Below the pieces are notes generated by a model. It ran no database searches, was not told the origin of the DNA, and worked only from the letters and a program-made list of their open reading frames with translations. From an uncultured Atopobium sp. (GTDB lineage Bacteria; Actinomycetota; Coriobacteriia; Coriobacteriales; Atopobiaceae): a DNA stretch of 5,175 nucleotides. Below, in pieces: positions 1 through 5,175 of this stretch; positions within the stretch are counted from its first letter, which is position 1, and every line of letters starts with the position of its first letter. The stretch is from the NCBI GenBank assembly GCA_937926845.1, contig CALBBS010000066.1, positions 1 to 5,175 on the forward strand. The letters run 5' to 3'. The translations under genes were made by a program, and so were the position numbers.

Positions 1-1
1 T

Positions 2-49
2 CCTGTTATTTTAGGTAGGGTTACTGCACTTATTAGATCAATCTCTTAG
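2..49 (+). CDS. possible C-terminal tail of an upstream plus-strand gene
   Basis: From the left edge one plus-strand frame is open for 15 codons and ends at TAG (47-49); it reads PVILGRVTALIRSIS. The other two plus frames are closed by stops at 12-14 and 16-18. The stop lies 7 nt before the ATG of the membrane protein gene at 57, which is the spacing expected inside an operon. This would also explain why that gene lacks a clear Shine-Dalgarno site, since it could be translationally coupled. Fifteen open codons occur often by chance, so this is only a suggestion; no product can be named. Confidence 0.25.
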   Translation, partial: PVILGRVTALIRSIS

Positions 50-56
50 TCAAATT

Positions 57-821
57 ATGGGTGCTGAGTTAAAACAAACCAAAGGGAGAATAACGTTTTT
101 TGACACTATTCGAGGTCTCTCAGTAGTTTCAATGATTCTGTTTCACTTTACCTATGATTTGTTCTTTATTTCACACGTTAAGCTTACGTGGTTTACACCT
201 CTGCTTATGCAAATCTGGATACCATCAATCTCATATCCTTTTATTTTTATTGCTGGTTGTATGTGCGCCTTCTCTAAAGATCCTTTTAAACGTGCAGGAG
301 TTTATGGCCTTGTAGCCTTAGCAATATTTGCAGCAACTACCTTTGCAAAGGTTGATACCCCCATCACGTTTGGAATCTTCTTTTGTATGGCCTCATGTAC
401 CTTGGTAGAAGCTCTTATTTCACGTTTTGCTGTTACACCAAAAGGATATTCCGCGGCAATTCTTTTGCTTTTAATTTTTGTCGTTTGTATTCCAATTTCT
501 ACAGGACACATTGGTATCGGGAACATGGTTTTCTCGTTACCTAAAGAGTTATACCAAACACCATATTTAGCCTGGGCTGGTTTTCCCTCTCCATCTTTTT
601 CATCAGGAGATTACTACCCATTACTCCCCTATTTGTTCTTGTATTTAAGTGGCGCTGCTTTTAACAGACAGTTTAAGGAAGCCGGATATCCTAACTGGAT
701 GAAAAGGTTCTCCCTTCCCCTCATAACAGAGATGGGAAGACATTCACTTCTCATTTACCTTTTGCATCAACCAATTTTGCTGCTTATTGCATTATTCGTC
801 AGTCAAAATATCGTCTTCTGA
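57..821 (+). CDS. DUF1624 / heparan-alpha-glucosaminide N-acetyltransferase-like membrane protein
   Basis: This 254-residue polytopic inner-membrane protein belongs to the DUF1624 family, related to the catalytic domain of heparan-alpha-glucosaminide N-acetyltransferase and to other membrane acyltransferases. Family hallmarks are visible. An N-terminal RITFFDTIRG (11-20) precedes ILFHFTYDL (27-35, with His30 and Asp34) in the first membrane segment. AGFPSPSFSSGDYYPLLPYL (174-193) is the strongly conserved loop, and GRHSLLIYLLHQPI (227-240, with His237) lies in the last helix. About seven hydrophobic segments are spread over residues 18-38, 57-71, 80-97, 103-122, 132-148, 187-202 and 228-248. 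The family block often read as FGILHxxG is here FGIFFCMA (105-112), without the His. Acyl transfer to a cell-surface sugar or lipid is the family-level guess; the substrate is unknown. ATG at 57 is the first good start in the frame, but no Shine-Dalgarno site precedes it at normal distance (GGTAGGG at 14-20 is too far). The 3' end overlaps hflX by 30 bp, tail to tail. The gene is more AT-rich than its neighbours, partly because hydrophobic codons are T-rich. Confidence 0.88.
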   Translation: MGAELKQTKGRITFFDTIRGLSVVSMILFHFTYDLFFISHVKLTWFTPLLMQIWIPSISYPFIFIAGCMCAFSKDPFKRAGVYGLVALAIFAATTFAKVDTPITFGIFFCMASCTLVEALISRFAVTPKGYSAAILLLLIFVVCIPISTGHIGIGNMVFSLPKELYQTPYLAWAGFPSPSFSSGDYYPLLPYLFLYLSGAAFNRQFKEAGYPNWMKRFSLPLITEMGRHSLLIYLLHQPILLLIALFVSQNIVF

Positions 822-2105
822 TACCACGTACGGCTCTAAAAGTGCCTGCATATACGTATCGGCTTTAACTGACAGTAAAAGACCTTCGACAACATATTGC
901 TCGTGCAAAAGTTGGCATCTCTCATGAACAGACTTAACAAGAGCGCCTTTGTTGAACGGAATAAGTGCACTAACCACCTTGTCGCCGGCGCTAGCTATTT
1001 CTTGAATCTTGTGGAGAAGGCCGTTAATGCCCGTACCTTCCTGGGCAGAAATAAATACAGCTTCTGGATAGAGCGCTCTGAGCATTTGAAGCTCTTGCTC
1101 ATCAAGTAGGTCTACCTTGTTTAATACAAGAATCTGATCGCTTTTATCAGCCTCGATGTCTTTCAAAATACTACGAACAACTGCTATTTCTTTAGAAAGA
1201 TTCTTATCAGTTGCATCTGCAACCAACAGAAGAAGGTCAGCTTCTTGAGCCTCTATCAGTGTAGATTTAAAAGACTCAATCAGATTAGTTGGGAGCTTTT
1301 GAATGAATCCAACAGTATCCGTAAGAACAATCTTTCTGCCTTCATCAAGAGAAAGCGCTCTGGTAGTTGGATCAAGAGTTGCAAAGAGTTCGTCTTTTGC
1401 ATATACATCCGCGCCTGTGAGTTGATTCAAAAGCGTTGATTTACCAGCATTGGTATATCCAACAAGTGAGACACTAAACGTTCCAGAATTCCATCTGGAC
1501 TTAGACTGAACTTCTCGACGTTGGCTGAGCTGCTTGAGTTCATTTTTAAGGGTTGAAATGCGCTTTCTAATAAGACGACGGTCAACCTCAAGCTGGCTTT
1601 CACCCTGGCCAAAACGGCTACCAATACCACCGCGAGTTTGCTCGCCTACCAGGTGACTCCACATACCACGAAGCCTTGGAAGTACGTACTGAAGCTGTGC
1701 AAGCTGTACCTGAAGTCGCCCTTCCTTGGTTCGCGCGTGAATACCAAAGATGTCAAGAATAAGCGCTGTTCGGTCAATTACTTTAACAGGCTCACCAAGT
1801 AGTTTTTCAAGATTAGATTGCTGTGATGGCGTTAATTCATCATCAAAGATAACGACGTCAGCGCCAGTATTTCTAACAAGAGAAACAAGTTCTTCCGTTT
1901 TACCTTTACCAATAAACGTCTTAGGAACGGGAGCATCAAGCTTTTGTGTAATGCGCATAAAAACTTCAGCGCCGTCAGTTTGTGTCAGGCGCTCAAGCTC
2001 GTCCATCGATTCTTCAAGCGACCAATCGCTTTTACCGCAATCAACGCCTACAAGAATTGCTCGCTCAACTTTAGGAGCTGTAGAAAATGGAACAAAACGA
2101 CCCAT
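792..2105 (-). CDS. hflX: GTPase HflX, ribosome-associated
   Basis: This 437-residue protein is a full-length HflX, close to the usual 420-440. The N-terminal HflX-specific domain covers about 1-180 and includes KTFIGKGKTEEL (62-73), FDDELTPSQQSNLE (87-100) and the conserved DRTALILDIFGIHARTKEG (111-129). It is followed by the glycine-rich GEQTRGGIGSRFGQGESQLE (154-173) and a charged helical linker. The G domain has G1 GYTNAGKST (216-224), switch I FATLDPTTR (241-249), G3 DTVGF (263-267), G4 NKVD (329-332) and G5 SA (353-354). The protein binds the 50S subunit; in studied species it splits stalled or stress-inactivated 70S ribosomes, using GTP or ATP. ATG at 2105 is the only usable start: an in-frame TAA lies at 2138-2136 and no other start codon falls between. 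GGGGAG (2114-2109) sits only 3 nt before it. hflX is the last gene of the apparent operon, 47 nt after miaA. No terminator hairpin is visible after its stop, and transcription probably continues into the antisense strand of the membrane protein gene. Confidence 0.97.
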   Translation of the reverse strand: MGRFVPFSTAPKVERAILVGVDCGKSDWSLEESMDELERLTQTDGAEVFMRITQKLDAPVPKTFIGKGKTEELVSLVRNTGADVVIFDDELTPSQQSNLEKLLGEPVKVIDRTALILDIFGIHARTKEGRLQVQLAQLQYVLPRLRGMWSHLVGEQTRGGIGSRFGQGESQLEVDRRLIRKRISTLKNELKQLSQRREVQSKSRWNSGTFSVSLVGYTNAGKSTLLNQLTGADVYAKDELFATLDPTTRALSLDEGRKIVLTDTVGFIQKLPTNLIESFKSTLIEAQEADLLLLVADATDKNLSKEIAVVRSILKDIEADKSDQILVLNKVDLLDEQELQMLRALYPEAVFISAQEGTGINGLLHKIQEIASAGDKVVSALIPFNKGALVKSVHERCQLLHEQYVVEGLLLSVKADTYMQALLEPYVVSEDDILTDE

Positions 2106-2108
2106 AAA

Positions 2109-2114
2109 CTCCCC
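2109..2114 (-). promoter_or_regulatory. Shine-Dalgarno site of hflX
   Basis: On the minus strand GGGGAG stands 3 nt before the hflX ATG. The core is good but the spacing is short. With the in-frame stop just upstream, it fixes the start at 2105. Confidence 0.6.
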
Positions 2115-2122
2115 ATCTAAGA

Positions 2123-2138
2123 TAAGGTAATTACGTTA
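2123..2138 (-). promoter_or_regulatory. imperfect palindrome in the miaA-hflX gap, possible operator
   Basis: The 47-nt gap between the miaA stop and the hflX start holds a 16-nt inverted repeat, plus strand TAAGGTAATTACGTTA, symmetric in 7 of 8 pairs, with a perfect 8-nt core GTAATTAC (2127-2134). It lies about 17 nt before the hflX ATG. It is too AT-rich and loopless for a terminator, so a protein-binding site is the more natural reading. A TTATCT that could serve as a -10 overlaps its edge, but I find no good -35 at the right distance (CATCAA). Chance origin remains likely. Confidence 0.2.
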
Positions 2139-2152
2139 GTTTTTGATGCGTT

Positions 2153-3091
2153 CTAATGGCATTGTACGTCAGCGTGCTTCACAAGAATCAGCTCGAGCGC
2201 ATCCTTGGCTGTGAGTTGGTCCATATCAAGCCACCTGACTCGACCGTCTCGTTTAAGCCAAGAAATCTGTCGCTTTGCATACTGCCTGGTATGCTGCTTA
2301 ATAAGCTCACATGTTTGCTCAAGCGATTGCTCTCCAGCAAAGTACGCAAAGAACTCTTTGTAGCCAATTGCCTGCCCAGCCGTGCAATTTTCAGAGAGAC
2401 CTGACTCAATAAGCGCTTGAACCTCTTCAACAAGCCCTTGCTCAAACATAAGGTCAACTCGGAGGTTTATTCGCTCATAAAGACGCTGACGGTCCATCGT
2501 AAGACCCCATATCTGGGCGTCAAAGTACGGTGTATGAGCCTTTAGACCCTCATGATGAGTTGCATACGACTTGCCCTCTTCCAAGAGCTCTAAAGCCCTT
2601 ACAACGCGTCGTACGTTATTTGGATGGATAAGCTCTGCACTTGCTGCATCTTTTGTGGCGAGAAGTTCGTGCAGGCCCTCAGCACCAAGCTCTTCTGCAA
2701 GCTTTTCATAACGATTTCGTACAGGAGACTCAACTGACCCAGAAGGAAACTCCATCTGGTCAATAATCGAATCAAGATAGAGTCCAGTACCACCACAAAA
2801 GACAGGCATTTTACCAGCATCAATGAGCTTATGAGCTTCTGTGCGTGCCGCAGTCTGGAACATTTGAACAGAATATTCTTCTGAAATGTTGGCACAATCT
2901 ACCATCAGAAGAGGAACTTCTCGCTCTTCAACTGGAGTTTTAGCGGTTCCAATATCCATGCCTCGGTAGACCTGCATTGCATCAACAGAAATGACGGAAG
3001 TCTCAAGCTTCTTGGCTACCAGCTCAGACAAGGAGCTTTTGCCCGAAGCCGTGGGACCTACAATGCAGATAACCGAGCCATGGGAGCTCAT
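2153..3091 (-). CDS. miaA: tRNA dimethylallyltransferase MiaA
   Basis: MiaA transfers the dimethylallyl group of DMAPP to N6 of A37 in tRNAs that read UNN codons, giving i6A37, the substrate of MiaB encoded just upstream. The 312-residue length is normal. Family motifs run in order: the P-loop GPTASGKSS (12-20), SVDAMQVYRGMDIGTAK (35-51, with Asp37 at the catalytic position), CGGTGLYLD (99-107, with Thr102), HPNNVRRVVRALELLEEG (156-173), GQAIGYKEF (239-247) and the C-terminal TRQYAKRQISWLKRD (268-282). Position 38 is Ala where many homologues have Ser (SxDSMQVY); the change is conservative. The ATG at 3091 overlaps the miaB TGA as ATGA (3091-3088), so translation is probably coupled. A GGAG at 3106-3103 is 11 nt upstream, which is long but usable. 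The gene ends with TAG at 2155-2153. Confidence 0.98.
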   Translation of the reverse strand: MSSHGSVICIVGPTASGKSSLSELVAKKLETSVISVDAMQVYRGMDIGTAKTPVEEREVPLLMVDCANISEEYSVQMFQTAARTEAHKLIDAGKMPVFCGGTGLYLDSIIDQMEFPSGSVESPVRNRYEKLAEELGAEGLHELLATKDAASAELIHPNNVRRVVRALELLEEGKSYATHHEGLKAHTPYFDAQIWGLTMDRQRLYERINLRVDLMFEQGLVEEVQALIESGLSENCTAGQAIGYKEFFAYFAGEQSLEQTCELIKQHTRQYAKRQISWLKRDGRVRWLDMDQLTAKDALELILVKHADVQCH

Positions 3092-4455
3092 CGTGGATCA
3101 GACTCCATGGTTCCACGCAAATACCAGGTACGAGCCTCATCGATATGAACATCAACAATCTTGCCGATAAGATCTTCTGGCGTGTAACCTTCTGGCAGAT
3201 TGAAGTGAACTGTTTGGTTCTTCTCGCTATGTCCCACCATGACGGAGCTATCACGCTTGGAAGTTCCCTCAACAAGAACTGCCTGCGTAGTATTCAAGTC
3301 TACCTGGTTAGCGTCATGCGCCTGCTGAGCCACAAGCTCTGCAAGCCTATCAAAGCGCTCCTGGATGACCTCGTGAGGCGTGTTGTCTTCGTATTTTGCC
3401 GCAGGAGTACCTGGACGCTTAGAGTAAATGAAGGTATATGCAGAAGAGTATCCTGCTTCTTTGACCAAAGAAAGCGTATCCTCAAAGTCTTCTTCAGTTT
3501 CTCCGGGGAAGCCAACAATAATGTCAGTTGAAAGCGCCAGTCCTGGAATAGCTGCACGAAGGCGAGAAACCACGTCCAAGTACTCTTCTCGTGTATAGCT
3601 GCGGTTCATCTTTTTGAGAACACGTGTAGAGCCACTTTGAACCGCAAGATGAAGATGAGGCATGACGGCTGGCGTTTCCTTCATGGCCGCAATAGTCTCA
3701 TCAGTAAGATCTTTTGGATTCGATGAGGTGAAACGGATTCGCTCAACGCCCGTCTGACCCACGGCACGTAAAAGCTCTGCAAAACGAGGCTTACCGTAGA
3801 GGTCGCGACCATATGAGTTAACGTTTTGGCCAAGAAGGGTAATCTCACGAACGCCATCTGCGACAAGACGCTCGCACTCACCGATAACAGCTTCAAAGGT
3901 ACGGCTGCGCTCACGACCACGAACGTAAGGAACAATGCAATACGTGCAGAAATTATTGCAGCCGGTCATGATAGGCACCCACGCGTGATACTGCTGAGCG
4001 CGGTTACTTGGCAGATCTGTGGAGAAGCCCTTGCCCTCTTCGGAAGTGTCTACAGCTACACGGTCATTCTCGCCCTTAAATGCGCTGGTGAGAAGTGCAG
4101 GCAAACTTGCAAGTGCACTGGTGCCAAACACAACGTCAACAGCTGGAACCTTTTCACGGAGCTTCTCGCCATCGCGCTGCGCAATACAGCCGCCAATAGC
4201 AACAACGCGCTTGCCTGATGGAGGTGTTGGAGCACTGACCATGGCAGAAGCCTGACCGTAGAGACGCTGATCAGCGTTCTCACGAACACTGCAGGTCATA
4301 AAAATGACAATATCTGCGTCATCAGTATCTGAAACCTCATTGCAGCCACAAGCCTCAAGCAGACCAGAGACACGCTCTGTATCGTGCAGATTCATCTGGC
4401 AGCCAAAAGTTTTGATGTGATATGTTTTTCCTACGAGCTCGGAATTTTCAATCAT
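3088..4455 (-). CDS. miaB: tRNA-2-methylthio-N6-dimethylallyladenosine synthase MiaB
   Basis: MiaB is a radical-SAM methylthiotransferase that converts i6A37 to ms2i6A37 in tRNA. The 455-residue protein shows all three family domains. The N-terminal UPF0004 domain has TFGCQMNLHDTERVSGLL (16-33), TCSVRENADQRLYG (54-67) and IGGCIAQRDG (87-96), giving Cys19, Cys55 and Cys90 for the auxiliary 4Fe-4S cluster. The radical-SAM core has MTGCNNFCTYCIVPYVRGRE (163-182), with Cys166, Cys170 and Cys173 as the CxxxCxxC cluster, then LLGQNVNSYG (207-216), HLHLAVQSGSTRVLKKMNR (267-285) and STDIIVGFPGET (309-320). The C-terminal TRAM RNA-binding domain covers about 385-450. No key residue is missing. MIENSELVGK is a normal start: the ATG is 2 nt after the spoVS-like stop, with GAGG (4469-4466) 10 nt upstream, inside the end of the previous gene. 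The placement directly before miaA pairs the two consecutive steps of one modification pathway. It is the most GC-rich gene in the window. Confidence 0.98.
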   Translation of the reverse strand: MIENSELVGKTYHIKTFGCQMNLHDTERVSGLLEACGCNEVSDTDDADIVIFMTCSVRENADQRLYGQASAMVSAPTPPSGKRVVAIGGCIAQRDGEKLREKVPAVDVVFGTSALASLPALLTSAFKGENDRVAVDTSEEGKGFSTDLPSNRAQQYHAWVPIMTGCNNFCTYCIVPYVRGRERSRTFEAVIGECERLVADGVREITLLGQNVNSYGRDLYGKPRFAELLRAVGQTGVERIRFTSSNPKDLTDETIAAMKETPAVMPHLHLAVQSGSTRVLKKMNRSYTREEYLDVVSRLRAAIPGLALSTDIIVGFPGETEEDFEDTLSLVKEAGYSSAYTFIYSKRPGTPAAKYEDNTPHEVIQERFDRLAELVAQQAHDANQVDLNTTQAVLVEGTSKRDSSVMVGHSEKNQTVHFNLPEGYTPEDLIGKIVDVHIDEARTWYLRGTMESDPR

Positions 4456-4457
4456 GC

Positions 4458-4781
4458 TTAAAGTACCTCGTTATACTCAGTGGAACTAACAGCTGGAGTC
4501 TGCGTATCAGGGGCAGACAGGGTATGGACATAAATGGCAATTTTAATTGCAGTTCTACTCTCCCCTGCAATTTCGATATCAGAAAACGTTGGAGCACAGG
4601 TGATATCCAGACCGCAAGGAATCAAGAAGCCACGCGCAATAGCAATAGCTTTGATACCCTGGTTGACTGCACCCGCACCAATGCACTGGAGCATAACAGG
4701 CTCATTATCTTTAACCAGTCCCGCAATAGCTCCTGCTACAGAAGCTGGTGAAGACTTACTTGAAACTTTAAGCAAACCCAT
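4458..4781 (-). CDS. SpoVS-family small nucleic-acid-binding protein
   Basis: This 107-residue protein is clearly of the stage V sporulation protein S family. MGLLKVSSKSSPASVAGAIA (1-20) is the conserved N terminus, followed by IGAGAVNQGIKAIAIARGFL (34-53) and a segment matching the rest of the family, FSDIEIAGESRTAIKIAI (66-83). SpoVS folds like Alba and is thought to bind nucleic acid. In Bacillus it is needed for normal sporulation, but relatives occur in bacteria that do not make spores. Typical members have about 86 residues; this one has a tail of about 20 residues after residue 87, polar and rich in Thr, Ser and Pro, which also contains the miaB ribosome-binding region at DNA level. 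The start has GGAG (4790-4787) 5 nt upstream. The gene lies 27 nt after the partial gene and 2 nt before miaB, so co-transcription with miaB is very likely. A role in RNA or tRNA biology is inferred from context only. Confidence 0.93.
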   Translation of the reverse strand: MGLLKVSSKSSPASVAGAIAGLVKDNEPVMLQCIGAGAVNQGIKAIAIARGFLIPCGLDITCAPTFSDIEIAGESRTAIKIAIYVHTLSAPDTQTPAVSSTEYNEVL

Positions 4782-4786
4782 ACGTG

Positions 4787-4790
4787 CTCC
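4787..4790 (-). promoter_or_regulatory. Shine-Dalgarno site of the spoVS-like gene
   Basis: On the minus strand GGAG lies 5 nt before the ATG at 4781, in the 27-nt gap after the preceding gene. It is the best-spaced ribosome-binding site in the operon and supports the SpoVS start MGLLKVS. Confidence 0.65.
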
Positions 4791-4808
4791 AATTATTGTG
4801 CGTTTGTT

Positions 4809-5175
4809 CTACTCTTGCGACTCAATATCAAAAGTCACAACAATTTTGTTTTTACTTACACGAACACGAGGCTCAGCCGTCAAAGAAACGTAGTATTTCT
4901 CGGACAACTCAGCAAAACTCTGCTCCATTTTTCGAGAAAAACTGCTGATATCAGCTTTGCTCATCTTGAGACCTCGGTGGTCTTTCATCAGATCAACTTC
5001 GCGAGAAACCCCTTCAGGTTCAACAGTGTGGCTGACCTGTGCATACACGCTACGCAAAGGCTTTATCTGCTCAGCAATAATTCTATGAGCAGTTCTATCT
5101 GACATTGAAAGACCAAGAGACTTACAAACCTCAGAAAGCTCTGTTGCATCCGCTGCGGCCCTGAAGCGCTCAAGA
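4809..5175 (-). CDS. C-terminal part of an unrecognised protein, cut by the window edge
   Basis: A minus-strand frame is open from the right edge to TAG at 4811-4809, giving 121 complete terminal residues. An ATG at 5105 exists, but the frame continues in a coding-like way before it (LERFRAAADATELSEVCKSL, then GLS and that Met), and no ribosome-binding site is seen there. I therefore treat that Met as internal and the gene as truncated by the window. The visible part is charged and soluble. An Ala-rich helix comes first, then a helical stretch around SDRTAHRIIAEQIK, a second long helix (about SKADISSFSRKMEQSFAELS), and last a probable beta pair ending RVRVSKNKIVVTFDIESQE. The helix followed by a short KIVVTF strand vaguely recalls the end of ParB/Spo0J-type DNA-binding proteins, but the similarity is too weak for a call. 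It lies 27 nt before the spoVS-like gene on the same strand, so it probably shares the operon with it. No membrane segment is present. Confidence 0.75.
   Translation of the reverse strand, partial: LERFRAAADATELSEVCKSLGLSMSDRTAHRIIAEQIKPLRSVYAQVSHTVEPEGVSREVDLMKDHRGLKMSKADISSFSRKMEQSFAELSEKYYVSLTAEPRVRVSKNKIVVTFDIESQE

Noticed and set aside
820..862. GATAC...GTATC inverted repeat as a terminator for the plus-strand gene
   Set aside because: The stem is only 5 bp with a loop of about 30 nt, has no following T-run, and lies inside hflX coding sequence.
1750..2130. Open frame of 126 codons on the plus strand, antisense to the start of hflX
   Set aside because: It lies opposite a well-conserved HflX N-terminal domain, is Ser/Thr/Arg-rich in the way of antisense frames, and resembles no known family.
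3145..3531. Open frame of 128 codons on the plus strand within miaB
   Set aside because: It is fully antisense to the conserved MiaB reading frame, has no ribosome-binding site that I can see and no recognisable motif.
3826..4218. Open frame of 130 codons on the plus strand within miaB
   Set aside because: It is opposite the radical-SAM and N-terminal domains of MiaB; its length follows from the GC-richer codons of miaB and not from coding pressure.
4782..4870. Promoter for the spoVS-like gene near the end of the preceding gene
   Set aside because: Several TTGATA- and TATTGA-like words occur, but no pair has normal spacing; AT-rich coding sequence explains them.
4534..4893. Plus-strand open frame of 119 codons across the spoVS-like gene
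   Set aside because: It is the antisense of two genes whose own frames are supported, one by family motifs and a ribosome-binding site; the hydrophobic look reflects the complement of Ala/Ile codons.
4809..5105. A complete 98-residue protein starting at the ATG at 5105
   Set aside because: The frame stays open and coding-like to the window edge and there is no ribosome-binding site before this ATG, so a truncated longer gene is more likely.

Overview
The window carries five genes on the minus strand, read from the right edge to the left, and one gene on the plus strand at the left edge that meets them head-on. The minus-strand genes, in transcription order, are: the C-terminal end of an unrecognised protein (runs off the right edge), a SpoVS-family protein, MiaB, MiaA and HflX. 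Spacing is tight: 27 nt, then 2 nt, then a 4-nt ATGA overlap, then 47 nt before hflX. This looks like one operon, possibly with separate control of hflX.

Functionally the core is tRNA anticodon-loop modification and ribosome care. MiaA isopentenylates A37 of tRNAs that read codons starting with U, and MiaB adds the methylthio group to the same base. HflX is a ribosome-associated GTPase. MiaA and HflX are also neighbours in E. coli, but there hfq lies between them; here it does not. SpoVS is a small Alba-like nucleic-acid-binding protein first known from Bacillus sporulation. Its position 2 nt in front of miaB is the most suggestive context in the window.

The plus-strand gene encodes a polytopic membrane protein of the DUF1624 / heparan-alpha-glucosaminide N-acetyltransferase-like family. 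Its last 30 bases overlap the last 30 bases of hflX in a convergent arrangement, and I see no terminator between them. It is visibly more AT-rich than the tRNA-modification genes. A short open frame that stops 7 nt before it may be the tail of a preceding plus-strand gene.

The organism is a bacterium of moderate GC content. SpoVS next to MiaB, and the style of the MiaB and HflX sequences, would fit a lower-GC member of the Coriobacteriia (Atopobium/Olsenella-like) or a Firmicute. This is inference from gene content and not proof. I see no tRNA or rRNA gene, insertion sequence, CRISPR array or convincing intrinsic terminator. Almost all of the window is coding, and I found no clear new defence or mobile system in it.
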